Below are positions 1-5,642 of a stretch of DNA of 6,212 bases, piece after piece. The DNA lies in assembly GCA_052143655.1 (NCBI GenBank), contig JBKQSL010000417.1, positions 1 through 6,212 of the forward strand. Direction: 5' to 3'. Below the pieces are notes generated by a model. That model saw only the letters and a program-made list of their open reading frames with translations, did not search any database and was not told the DNA's origin. Position 1 is the first letter of the stretch. Every line of letters starts with the position of its first letter. The translations under genes and the position numbers were made by a program. This DNA comes from CAVSUR01 sp052143655 (GTDB lineage: Bacteria; Actinomycetota; Actinomycetes; Streptosporangiales; Streptosporangiaceae).

Positions 1-2
1 TC

Positions 3-122
3 CTTGCCTGGGTGGACATATGGAACGAGGACCCCAAGCCATTCATCTGGACGAAATCTGCGGAAGAAATCCTCGAATCACTCGGGCGGCTTTTGCGGCG
101 GATCAAAGATCCAGGACACTAG
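3..122 (+). pseudogene. IS630-family transposase, C-terminal end (cut by window edge)
   Basis: The open frame entering from the left edge encodes 39 residues and stops at TAG 120-122. It contains WNEDPKPFIW followed by TKSAEEILESLGRLLRRI. This is the typical C-terminal tail of actinobacterial IS630-family (DDE, Tc1/mariner-like) transposases, which insert into TA dinucleotides. The catalytic domain lies outside the window, so I cannot tell whether the gene is intact; it is entered as partial. The stop is followed immediately by a short hairpin (128-142), and the right end of the element should lie close by. Identification rests on recall of the family motif, not on a search. Confidence 0.7.
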
Positions 123-127
123 CTTCG

Positions 128-142
128 CACGGAAAATCCGTG
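128..142. repeat. Short hairpin after the IS630 fragment
   Basis: CACGGA and TCCGTG form a perfect 6-bp inverted repeat around an AAA loop, starting six bases after the transposase stop. It could be a weak terminator or part of the IS end. There is no T-run, so the function is uncertain. Confidence 0.35.
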
Positions 143-270
143 GTCGGGCGGGGTGCGATCGTGGCATGAAATCCCGGCAGTGCTGCGGCGGTATAGGCCG
201 GCGGGCGGTTGTGCTAGGCCTGCCGGGCCTTGATCGCCTTGAGGTGGGCCAGCGCGATGCGAGGTTTGCC

Positions 271-291
271 CCGAAGTTCGTGGAACTTCGG
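271..291. repeat. Compact hairpin next to the IS256 transposase C-terminus
   Basis: CCGAAGTTC (271-279) and GAACTTCGG (283-291) are perfect 9-base inverted repeats around a GTG loop. The hairpin lies 17 bases beyond the original stop of the minus-strand IS256-family transposase (308-310). It may be that element's transcription terminator or part of its terminal region. The other end of the element is missing, so the terminal inverted repeat cannot be matched inside this window. Confidence 0.5.
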
Positions 292-307
292 TGGCGGCCC
301 GATGATC

Positions 308-1318
308 TCAGGCTGCGTTGCTGTCTTCATCTTGCACGACGGGTCCGACAGTCTTGGCGACCTCGGCTCCGAGTGCCTTGCGGAGGGCGGGCAGGTGCAG
401 GTGTCCGTTGACCCGGCGGAATTGCTTGCCGGCTTCGAGCATGCCGGCGGCGGCCTAGCGCAGGGCCATCTGACCGTTGCGCCAGTTCTTCGCGTTCCTG
501 GCGTGCTCCCGGCAGATTCCGGTCATGGACTCGATCGCGTTCGCGGACCTCAACGTCCTGGCCAGGGTGGGTGGCACCCCCAGCCGCAGAACGGTGAGGG
601 TTTCGGGCAGGCCCTCACGCAGGCTGGCCGCCGCCCCGGGATGGGTCTTGTCCAGCTCAGCGGCCAGCGCCTCCAACTCGGCCTGCGCGGCCAGAGCGGA
701 CTCGGCGCGGTGGGCCTTGCGCATCCGCTGCTCCACCACGGCACGGTGCTTGTCCGGTAGCCGGTCCCGCACATTCCTGATCCTGTGGAGTTGACAGCGA
801 GCGATCACCGGATGGTCGAACACGTCCTTCACCGCCCGGGCCAGGGCCTTGGAGCCGTCCAGCACTGCCAGGATCGGGCCGGTGACGTCCAGGCCGCGTT
901 CCCGCAGCCCGACGATGAGGGAAGTCACCAGGGTGGCGTTCTCCGTGGAGCCCTCCTCGATCGCCAACGGCACCTTCACCCCGTCGATCGTGATCCCCAG
1001 GGCGACCACGCACACATGGTCGGCGAAGTGCACCCCGTCGACCATGTGTGCGACCAGGTCCAGGCCGGACAGATCCTGCGTCATCAGATCTGCCATAGCG
1101 TGTTCGGTGGCCTTGACGAACCGGCGGGACACCGCCGACTTGCTGGCCGAGGTCGCCTTGGCGGCGATCTGCTCGCCGACTGGCTCCAGGCCGACGTGGC
1201 AGCGGCGGGAAGGCAGGCCGGCCAGCATCTGCTCCATCGCCTTGCGGCCCAGCACCTCCGGACTGGTGAACGCCTCGCACGAGGCGATCGGCAGTTCCGT
1301 GGGGGCGGCAGGCTTCAG
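308..1318 (-). pseudogene. IS256 (mutator)-family transposase, truncated and with an in-frame stop
   Basis: This is the catalytic part of an IS256/mutator-type DDE transposase. The expected acidic residues are in context: Asp in MVDGVHF (codon 1037-1039), Asp in AVLDGSKAL (857-859) and Glu in ANAIESM (530-532). The family's RCQLHRIRNVRDRLP segment lies between the second Asp and the Glu. Reading stops at an amber codon (455-457) after NGQMALR, where relatives I recall have Trp (ALRWCAAGM), so TGG to TAG is likely. The frame continues beyond it with GMLEAGKQFRRVNGHLHLPALRKAL to the natural TGA at 308-310. At the other end the homology begins near TELPIASCEAF, so about 100-150 N-terminal residues are missing. 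The upstream part of that open frame, up to 1546, is only antisense of the recombinase fragment. Two independent lesions make it non-functional. Confidence 0.85.
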
Positions 1319-1832
1319 AGAATCAGCTTCCGGAGATGGAGGCGTTCGCCGCCAGCACGGCCACAAGGTCACCGCCCGGTATTCGCTGAGCGAGTCGGCG
1401 TGGAACGGAGGCAAGGACGGCGGCGAGTACAGGGCTGTCCTGCAGCAGGCCCTCGACGACGCGTGGCAGGGCCGGTTCACGATCCTGGTGGTGTGGGCGC
1501 TGGACCGGATCACCCGCGAGGGCGCGGAGGGCGCGCTGCGGATCATCCGCTACTTCCGCGAGCGTGGATGCACGCTGGTATCGGTGAAGGAGTCCTGGCT
1601 GAACGGCTCCAGCGAGGTCCAGGACGTCCTGGTCGCATTCGCGGGCTGGATGGCCCAGCAGGAGTCCCGGCGGCGCTCCGAGCGGATCCGGGCGGGCCTT
1701 GAGCGGCGCAGGGCCGAGGGCAAGCCGGTCGGCCGCCAGACCGGGGCCACCGACAAGAAGCCGCGCAGGCGAAGCGGCTACGTCCAGCGCTGGGAACGGG
1801 AGCGGGCCCAGTCAGCCGCCCAGCGGCCGTAA
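1303..1832 (+). pseudogene. Serine recombinase (resolvase family), N-terminally truncated and frameshifted
   Basis: The fragment resembles the small resolvase-like serine recombinases found with phages and IS607-type elements. Frame one gives GRQASENQLPEMEAFA (from 1303). From 1350 the neighbouring frame gives RQHGHKVTARYSLSESAW and continues for 160 residues to TAA 1830-1832. Restoring one C in the GCC-GCC stretch near 1350 would join them as EMEAFARQHGHKV. The conserved WALDRITREG segment (family DRLSR), the long helix AFAGWMAQQESRRRSERIRAGLERR and a basic tail (KKPRRRSGYVQRW) are present. The Y-x-R-V-S segment carrying the nucleophilic serine is absent, because the IS256 remnant takes over at about 1300. 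It therefore cannot catalyse strand exchange. A plus-strand open frame running from 849 into it is antisense to the transposase and is not part of the gene. Confidence 0.75.
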
Positions 1833-2363
1833 TCCGTTCCTATCCTGCCTCCCCATATTGGCCCGGTGGCGTGCGCGGATACCTGTCCGAAGAGTCGATT
1901 GTATTGGCCTGACAATGGACGCCTGCAGCAGGAATGGCATAGGCTACCATTAATCGCTTTCTGCGCCTAATTCCGGACGGCCAGGCTGCGAAAACTAGAC
2001 GGCGGGTTCCTTCCTGAGACGGTGGCCTTTTCGGTGATCGGAGCGCCGGCTACGGGCTGGGCAGTGGCCTGGCGGACAGTGGACGGATTCACGATGACGT
2101 GCTGCCAGTCGGCCTGGCGGCCTATGTGCGGCCTCTCACGTCGGGCATTCTCTGGGGCCACGGCAGCCCCGGCCGGGTGCGTCCTTGCCTCGCGTTTGCG
2201 TGGTCCCTGGCCCCAGCCCAGTATCCCTGTTTCACCGCTGCGCTCGCGCGCTCATCGAGCGCTGCCGTGGCGCTGGATAGTGCCGACCGACTCTGGAAAG
2301 CCTGTAGCGCGCGTCTCGCATCGCGTCGGCACGCCCGTCAGGCGAACCGGTCGAAACACATCA
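1833..2363. other. Gene-poor stretch; no supported gene
   Basis: About 530 bases follow the recombinase remnant without a convincing gene. Open frames exist on both strands (about 2022-2390 plus; 1967-2161 minus), but none has a good ribosome binding site or recognisable domain. The minus frame reads GRQADWQHVIVNPSTVRQ and then APITEKATVSGRNP. This looks less random than its surroundings and could be a decayed coding remnant or IS end, but I do not recognise it. Base composition is less GC-rich than in the flanking genes, consistent with decayed or imported DNA. Confidence 0.4.
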
Positions 2364-2410
2364 GAGATCATATATTCCACTTACGTATAAATGAGAACTA
2401 AAATGATCTC
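2364..2410 (+). promoter_or_regulatory. AT-rich island with dyad; probable promoter of the propeller gene
   Basis: GAGATCAT (2364-2371) and ATGATCTC (2403-2410) are perfect 8-base inverted repeats enclosing the most AT-rich stretch of the window. TAAAAT at 2399-2404 fits an actinobacterial -10 box (TAnnnT). TTCCAC at 2375-2380 is a weak -35 with an 18-base spacer. The start codon follows about 80 bases later, and no other gene lies between. The dyad spans both boxes, so it could be an operator half-site pair. This is inferred from sequence pattern only. Confidence 0.4.
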
Positions 2411-2429
2411 ACTGCAAGGTTAAGGCCCC

Positions 2430-2464
2430 GGCCCCCTTCCCGCGAAGCCCGCTGGGAGGGGGCC
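2430..2464 (+). promoter_or_regulatory. GC-rich leader hairpin upstream of the propeller gene
   Basis: The arms 2430-2441 and 2454-2464 pair over 11 base pairs with one bulged T (2438), around a 12-base loop. There is no downstream T-run. The hairpin sits inside the presumed 5' leader, ending nine bases before the AAAGGGGG ribosome binding site (2474-2481). It may stabilise the mRNA or affect translation. It could instead be a terminator insulating the gene from upstream transcription. Confidence 0.45.
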
Positions 2465-2486
2465 GCGCGCGTCAAAGGGGGCATGC

Positions 2487-3671
2487 ATGAGACGTCTTGT
2501 ACTCGCGCTGGTCGCGGCCGTCGCCTTGCTGGGCGGCCTGGGCACGGTGCCCGCCAGCGCCGCCACCGGGTGGACCGCGCAGTCGGCGGCCAACGAGCAT
2601 GTGCAGCAGGGGGTGTCCTGCTGGTCGTCTACCGGCTGCCTGTCGGTAGGCCCGGCGGGGGCATTGAAGCTGAGTAGCGGCAAGTGGGTGGCGGTGTCGG
2701 GCACCCCGGCCGGCCTGGTCAGCGTGTCCTGCCCGTCCTCCACCTACTGCGTGGCGGTCGGCGAGACGGGCGGTCACAAGGCCTCGGCCTACAAGTGGAA
2801 CGGCAGCACCTGGACGTGGATGACGCCCTACAACACCGGCTCGGCGGTCAACCAGTTGCTGGGCGTCAGGTGCGCGTCGGCCTCAAGCTGCGAGGCGGTG
2901 GGTGATCACTCGGGCAGCAGCTTCGAGTACCCGCTGGCCGAGGCATGGAACGGGTCCAAGTGGGCCGACCAGTCCACCTCGGGTGCCCCGCAGGGTTACC
3001 TGGCGGGGGTCGCGTGCGAGTCCTCGGGCAAGTGCGAGGCGGTCGGCGAGCAGCCGCTGCCGTCCACCTTCTGCGGTGGCAGCCCCAACTACTACCCCGA
3101 GAATGAGGCCCTGGCCATGGGGCTGAGCGGCTCTAAGTGGGTCACCCAGGCCACGCCCGCCTACAACTGCTCCGACAACGCCGAGGGGACCATCAACTGG
3201 CACGACAACGCGATCTCCTGCTGGTCATCGGGCTGCGTGGCGGTCGGCGGCATCCTTGAGGGCGGCGGCCCGTCGTCCAGCGGCGACCTGCAGTACGCCC
3301 AGCTTTGGAACGGCACCAAGTGGTCCGAGATGGGCAAGAACGAGGGCATCACCTTGGGCTACTCGTCCGAGGACGGCGGCGACTGGAACGGCGTCTACTG
3401 CACGTCGGCCTCCAGTTGCACGGCGGCCGGGGACTGGTACTACGACGAGGGGTACTACGAGACGCTGGTGAACGCCTGGAACGGCTCGGCCTGGACCCAG
3501 GTGCCCTCGGCGTCCCCGGATGTCAACCCGAGCAGCGGGACCGGCATCTACGGAGAGGACGCCCTGAACGGGCTGGCCTGCGCCAGCGGTACCTGCTACG
3601 CGGCGGGCCAGGGCAATCCCAACAACAACTACCCGCAACCCGGCGATAACACGGTGATGGAAAAGAGCTAG
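2487..3671 (+). CDS. Exported seven-module protein, predicted seven-bladed beta-propeller
   Basis: The product has 394 residues. Residues 1-25 are a Sec-type signal peptide (MRRLVLALVAAVALL core, likely cleavage after ASA25). The mature part is a tandem array with two alternating signatures. One is a Cys pair in a VxC-S-C-AVG context (C45/C51, C82/C88, C129/C135, C177/C183, C245/C250, C305/C311, C365/C370). The other is a (W)NGSxW strand (W29, W67, W109, W159, W218, W279, W336). Each occurs seven times. The chain begins with a W module and ends after a Cys module, so the N-terminus could complete the last blade, as in Velcro-closed propellers. C196 and C228 are an extra pair in a longer insertion. 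There is no membrane anchor or sorting signal, so release outside the cell is likely. The start at 2487 is preferred over ATG 2483, which is in another frame; AAAGGGGG (2474-2481) lies five bases upstream. Such VxCxSxxxCxAVG repeat proteins are common in Actinobacteria, but I know of no assigned function. A scaffold or binding role is inference. Confidence 0.85.
   Translation: MRRLVLALVAAVALLGGLGTVPASAATGWTAQSAANEHVQQGVSCWSSTGCLSVGPAGALKLSSGKWVAVSGTPAGLVSVSCPSSTYCVAVGETGGHKASAYKWNGSTWTWMTPYNTGSAVNQLLGVRCASASSCEAVGDHSGSSFEYPLAEAWNGSKWADQSTSGAPQGYLAGVACESSGKCEAVGEQPLPSTFCGGSPNYYPENEALAMGLSGSKWVTQATPAYNCSDNAEGTINWHDNAISCWSSGCVAVGGILEGGGPSSSGDLQYAQLWNGTKWSEMGKNEGITLGYSSEDGGDWNGVYCTSASSCTAAGDWYYDEGYYETLVNAWNGSAWTQVPSASPDVNPSSGTGIYGEDALNGLACASGTCYAAGQGNPNNNYPQPGDNTVMEKS
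3659..3667 (+). promoter_or_regulatory. Ribosome binding site inside the end of the propeller gene
   Basis: GGAAAAGAG lies within the last codons of the propeller gene, six bases before ATG 3674. The placement supports that ATG as a genuine former start and suggests the two genes were co-transcribed and translationally coupled. Confidence 0.5.
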
Positions 3672-3673
3672 TC

Positions 3674-3901
3674 ATGATCAAGAGAATCGCGCTCGCCCCT
3701 GCCGGCGGCAGGGGCCCTGCTCGGGCTCAGCCTGCCGGCCGCGCAGGCCAGCGTGTCCCACAGCGCCGCCATGGACGCCTATAAGCGGGCGTGTCGTCGG
3801 CCGGGGGAGAGGTGCTCTTGGGCTCGGTCATCGGGGCTGCTCCTGCCGCCGCTGGGCGGCACGCCGGGTCCACAGCGGCGACTGCCGCGACCGGCCGCTG
3901 A
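3674..3901 (+). pseudogene. Small exported-protein gene broken by a frameshift in its signal peptide
   Basis: ATG 3674 begins MIKRIALA, then the frame turns into low-quality Arg/Pro/Gly-rich sequence and stops at TAA 3782-3784. The adjacent frame continues naturally with LPAAGALLGLSLPAAQASVSHS, a textbook signal-peptide core and AQA cleavage site. Removing one C from the C4 run at 3696-3699 would join them as MIKRIALALPAAGALLGLSL. Beyond about residue 40 the mature part is unclear. The original frame resumes as AGVSSAGGEVLLGSVIGAAP and ends with TGA 3899-3901, so a second compensating lesion near 3780 is possible. Coordinates after 3790 are therefore tentative. It sits two bases after the propeller stop, so it was probably the second gene of a two-gene exported operon. 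A sequencing error in the C-run is the main alternative. Confidence 0.55.
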
Positions 3902-4256
3902 CCACGGTAACTCGCCGGCCGCCGTTCTGCTGGTCGAGGTCCGGCTCGGCCGCCCTGTGATGCACCTCGATCGCGTGCCGCGCCCCGCCCGGATCACCCG
4001 GCCGCAGCCCCGGCACCCGCACAGGGCAGCCCGGGCGTCGCCCGGCCCCGCCAGTCCGGGACCGGCGGACGACAGCGGCCGGACCGTCGGGCCGGGTGTC
4101 CTTGCCGGGACCGCCCAGCCCGGGTCCGGGCGTGGTGTACGGGCTCGGGGCTCCGCTCGCGCTGGCGATGTCAGTGCGGTGCTCGCCCATCAGCGGGAAC
4201 GAGGAACTGGCCGCCAGCGGCAGGCCAGCGGTCGGGTCACGCCGTTTCTCGGTCAT
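3828..4256 (-). CDS. Hypothetical protein, 142 residues
   Basis: I do not recognise this protein. It starts MTEKRRDPTAGLPLAASSSF and is rich in Gly, Pro and Arg, with a basic, Gln/Arg-rich C-terminus. It has no signal peptide or membrane segment. Support for a real gene comes from three observations. About 86% of its codons end in G or C by my count. GGAAGG (plus-strand 4266-4271) sits nine bases before the ATG. Promoter-like boxes lie just upstream (4291-4319). Against it, the second half is compositionally arginine-rich and reads like out-of-frame GC-rich DNA, so the true gene may be shorter or frameshifted near the middle. It is divergent from the gene at 4409 and converges on the broken exported gene, whose tentative end it overlaps. 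Confidence 0.4.
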   Translation of the reverse strand: MTEKRRDPTAGLPLAASSSFPLMGEHRTDIASASGAPSPYTTPGPGLGGPGKDTRPDGPAAVVRRSRTGGAGRRPGCPVRVPGLRPGDPGGARHAIEVHHRAAEPDLDQQNGGRRVTVVSGRSRQSPLWTRRAAQRRQEQPR

Positions 4257-4265
4257 AATAAGGGG

Positions 4266-4319
4266 CCTTCCAATGCGGGCCAGCGTCCTGGTCCTATCGT
4301 CGCATCAAGTTACCGACAA
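4266..4319 (-). promoter_or_regulatory. Promoter-like boxes and RBS for the minus-strand hypothetical gene
   Basis: Read on the minus strand, TTGTCG (4314-4319) and TAGGAC (4291-4296) are separated by exactly 17 bases. This resembles a housekeeping sigma promoter (TTGACA/TAnnnT, imperfect in both boxes). GGAAGG at 4266-4271 is the ribosome binding site. The implied leader is about 28 bases. Confidence 0.4.
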
Positions 4320-4367
4320 AAGGTATTTGCCAGGCCGCTGAACTGCGGTAACCCGGAAATCGTGTCC

Positions 4368-4402
4368 TAGAATTGAGTCAGGCATTACCGAGGAAAGAGG
4401 AG
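4368..4402 (+). promoter_or_regulatory. -10-like box and strong RBS of the 115-residue gene
   Basis: TAGAAT at 4368-4373 fits the actinobacterial -10 consensus; no convincing -35 box is seen at the right distance. AGGAAAGAGGAG at 4391-4402 is an excellent ribosome binding site, ending six bases before ATG 4409. It decides the start: the in-frame TTG at 4373 lies within the -10 box and upstream of the RBS. Confidence 0.5.
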
Positions 4403-4408
4403 CGCATA

Positions 4409-4756
4409 ATGGCGAACGCGCGAGTTCAGGAGCAGGCCGGGCAGTTACCGGAAGAGCAGGATGTCGCGGCAGCGCATCTGGTCGCCGAGGTGGAGGAAGC
4501 ACCCGGGTTCGTGCTGCCCGATGACGCCCGTGAGGTGACCGCGCGGATGGCGGCCACGGTGCAGCAGATGACCTACGGGCGGCGGATCCTGGAGCGGCAG
4601 GTCCTCAACGACGAGGGGTTCGTGATCAAGCCCGCGGTGCTCGGCGACTTCAACTACCTCGACTTCGAGGAGGGCCGCCTGTACAAGATGAGCCGCGACC
4701 TGTACGCGCACCTGGCCTCCTGCGGGCTGATCAGCGAGGTCGTCGGCGCGAGCTGA
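4409..4756 (+). CDS. Small acidic cytoplasmic hypothetical protein, 115 residues
   Basis: I do not recognise this family. The N-terminal 45 residues are acidic and Ala/Glu/Gln-rich (GQLPEEQDVAAAHLVAEVEEAP), likely helical or disordered. From about residue 46 the protein looks folded: a helix-like stretch (RMAATVQQMTYGRRILERQVL), then a beta-like segment (FVIKPAVLGDFNYLDFEEGRLYKM) and a final amphipathic helix (SRDLYAHLASCGLISEVVG). The C-terminal plan of hydrophobic strand, Gly-Asp turn and terminal LxxxGLI helix recalls small phage structural or adaptor domains, but this is only a resemblance. There is a single Cys (residue 105), no signal peptide and no membrane segment. Codon use is strongly GC3-biased and the RBS is excellent, so the gene is probably expressed. 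It is monocistronic, followed by a hairpin at 4775-4799. Confidence 0.75.
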   Translation: MANARVQEQAGQLPEEQDVAAAHLVAEVEEAPGFVLPDDAREVTARMAATVQQMTYGRRILERQVLNDEGFVIKPAVLGDFNYLDFEEGRLYKMSRDLYAHLASCGLISEVVGAS

Positions 4757-4774
4757 CCATACGCAACACCAGCG

Positions 4775-4815
4775 CCCGGGTCGCATTGCGCACCCCGGGG
4801 TCCTCTCGTTGTCGC
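4775..4815 (+). terminator. Probable terminator after the 115-residue gene
   Basis: CCCGGG (4775-4780) and CCCGGG (4794-4799) can pair around a 13-base loop beginning 18 bases after the stop codon. A moderately T-rich stretch (TCCTCTCGTTGT) follows. The stem is short, so termination strength is uncertain. Confidence 0.4.
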
Positions 4816-4835
4816 GGCGCGGCCAGCAGCTAGCT

Positions 4836-4941
4836 CCGGCCAGTGGCCGGGCAGTTACGGGCGGACGGTAACGGCGGCCCTGGACAGTGGCCGGAGCGCC
4901 CCAGGCGGGCAGTGGCCGGCAGCGACCAGTTCAGTGGCCCT
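4836..4941 (+). repeat. Cluster of four CAGTGGCC direct repeats
   Basis: CAGTGGCCGG occurs at 4841-4850, 4885-4894 and 4910-4919, with a variant CAGTGGCCCT at 4932-4941. The last three are spaced 25 and 22 bases apart; the first is 44 bases away, about two such steps. The first copy lies in a perfect odd palindrome, CCGGCCA-G-TGGCCGG (4836-4850). An exact reverse copy recurs at 5855-5864. No gene covers the cluster, which fills most of the 308-base gap between two convergent genes. It may be a decayed tandem repeat or a protein-binding array; chance is possible in such GC-rich DNA. Confidence 0.5.
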
Positions 4942-4996
4942 GGTACGACTGCCGCGGGGGCGGTCCTGGTGGACCTTGGGGCGGCAGGAATGGACT

Positions 4997-5036
4997 GGGC
5001 CAGGCTCCCTCTCATGGCGCGGAGGGAGCCTGGCCC
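4997..5036 (-). terminator. Perfect 15-bp hairpin, probable terminator of the 188-residue exported gene
   Basis: GGGCCAGGCTCCCTC (4997-5011) and GAGGGAGCCTGGCCC (5022-5036) are perfect inverted repeats around a 10-base loop. In minus-strand orientation the hairpin begins 28 bases beyond the stop codon of the exported-protein gene. There is no T-run, as is usual for actinobacterial terminators. The symmetry would also serve transcription arriving from the left. Confidence 0.7.
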
Positions 5037-5064
5037 TGCCGGTCCGGCTGTCAGGCGGTGACCG

Positions 5065-5631
5065 CTACGGCGTCGTCAGCACGGCATCAAGCTGGAAGGA
5101 CGCGACCGCGCCCTTGGCCAGTTCGGGCGCGTTCGGGCTCGTGTTGCACTGGCCCTTCTTCGGGCCGGACTTGTACCTCGGCCCGTATCCGGCGAAGTGG
5201 ACCTGCACCGCTGCGGGGCCGGTGTCCCCGGCGAACTTGCCGGTGCTCTTGCTGCCCACCACGGACAGGGCGATGTCCTCGGTCTGGGAGAAGTGGCAGG
5301 CCTTCAGGTTCACCTTCTGGCTCACGGTGGGCCTGCGGGTGATCCTCACCGTCAGGGTTCCGGCCGAGGTGGTGAGCGACTTGGTCTTGCCCTTGTGCGC
5401 CCCCGAGCCGTTGAGGTGGACTACCCCGGTGGCCGTTACCAGGCCCCGGAGCTTCAGCGGGATGTTGCGGGCGGTCACGGCTGCCTTGCCGTGGACCACC
5501 CCGTAGACGTCCTCCGGGCCGGTGACGGACTTGCGGGCCGCCGCGTGGCTGCTCGCCAGCGCGGGCACCCCTGCCGCCAGTGCGAGCGCGACAGCACCGG
5601 CACCGGCCGCGAGCTTGGTCCTGAGCTGCAT
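5065..5631 (-). CDS. Exported hypothetical protein, 188 residues
   Basis: The N-terminus is a clear Sec signal peptide: basic start MQLRTK, hydrophobic core to about residue 22, and a likely cleavage after ALA26. The mature part is about 162 residues, basic, and rich in Val, Thr, Gly and Lys with alternating hydrophobic stretches (GVVHGKAAVTARNIPLKLRGLV, GTLTVRITRR, AVQVHFAGYG). This suggests a mainly beta fold. Two cysteines (C112, C162) could form one disulfide. The segment YGPRYKSGPKKGQC is distinctive. Similar small secreted beta-rich proteins, some with a TGP...VYGVVHGKA-like opening, occur in Actinobacteria as far as I recall, without known function. AGGGGGAA (minus strand, 5642-5635) lies five bases before the ATG and fixes the start. 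No promoter is obvious upstream. The gene appears monocistronic, ended by the hairpin at 4997-5036. Confidence 0.8.
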   Translation of the reverse strand: MQLRTKLAAGAGAVALALAAGVPALASSHAAARKSVTGPEDVYGVVHGKAAVTARNIPLKLRGLVTATGVVHLNGSGAHKGKTKSLTTSAGTLTVRITRRPTVSQKVNLKACHFSQTEDIALSVVGSKSTGKFAGDTGPAAVQVHFAGYGPRYKSGPKKGQCNTSPNAPELAKGAVASFQLDAVLTTP

Positions 5632-5642
5632 CGGTTCCCCCT

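Noticed and set aside
849..1350. Left part of the long plus-strand open frame that runs into the recombinase
   Set aside because: It is antisense to the conserved IS256 transposase core and shows no family sequence until 1350.
1319..1546. N-terminal extension of the minus-strand transposase frame
   Set aside because: It is the antisense of the recombinase fragment (basic, Ser/Pro-rich, no transposase motifs), so it is not part of the transposase.
2022..2401. Two overlapping plus-strand frames of 100-122 residues
   Set aside because: They lack a ribosome binding site and recognisable domain and run into the promoter-like region; probably chance.
3902..4370. Plus-strand frame continuing from the broken exported gene
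   Set aside because: Composition is Arg/Pro/Gly-rich with poor third-position bias; the opposite strand has better coding signals here.
4934..5506. Plus-strand frame of 190 residues
   Set aside because: It is antisense to the well-supported exported gene and spans the 15-bp hairpin.
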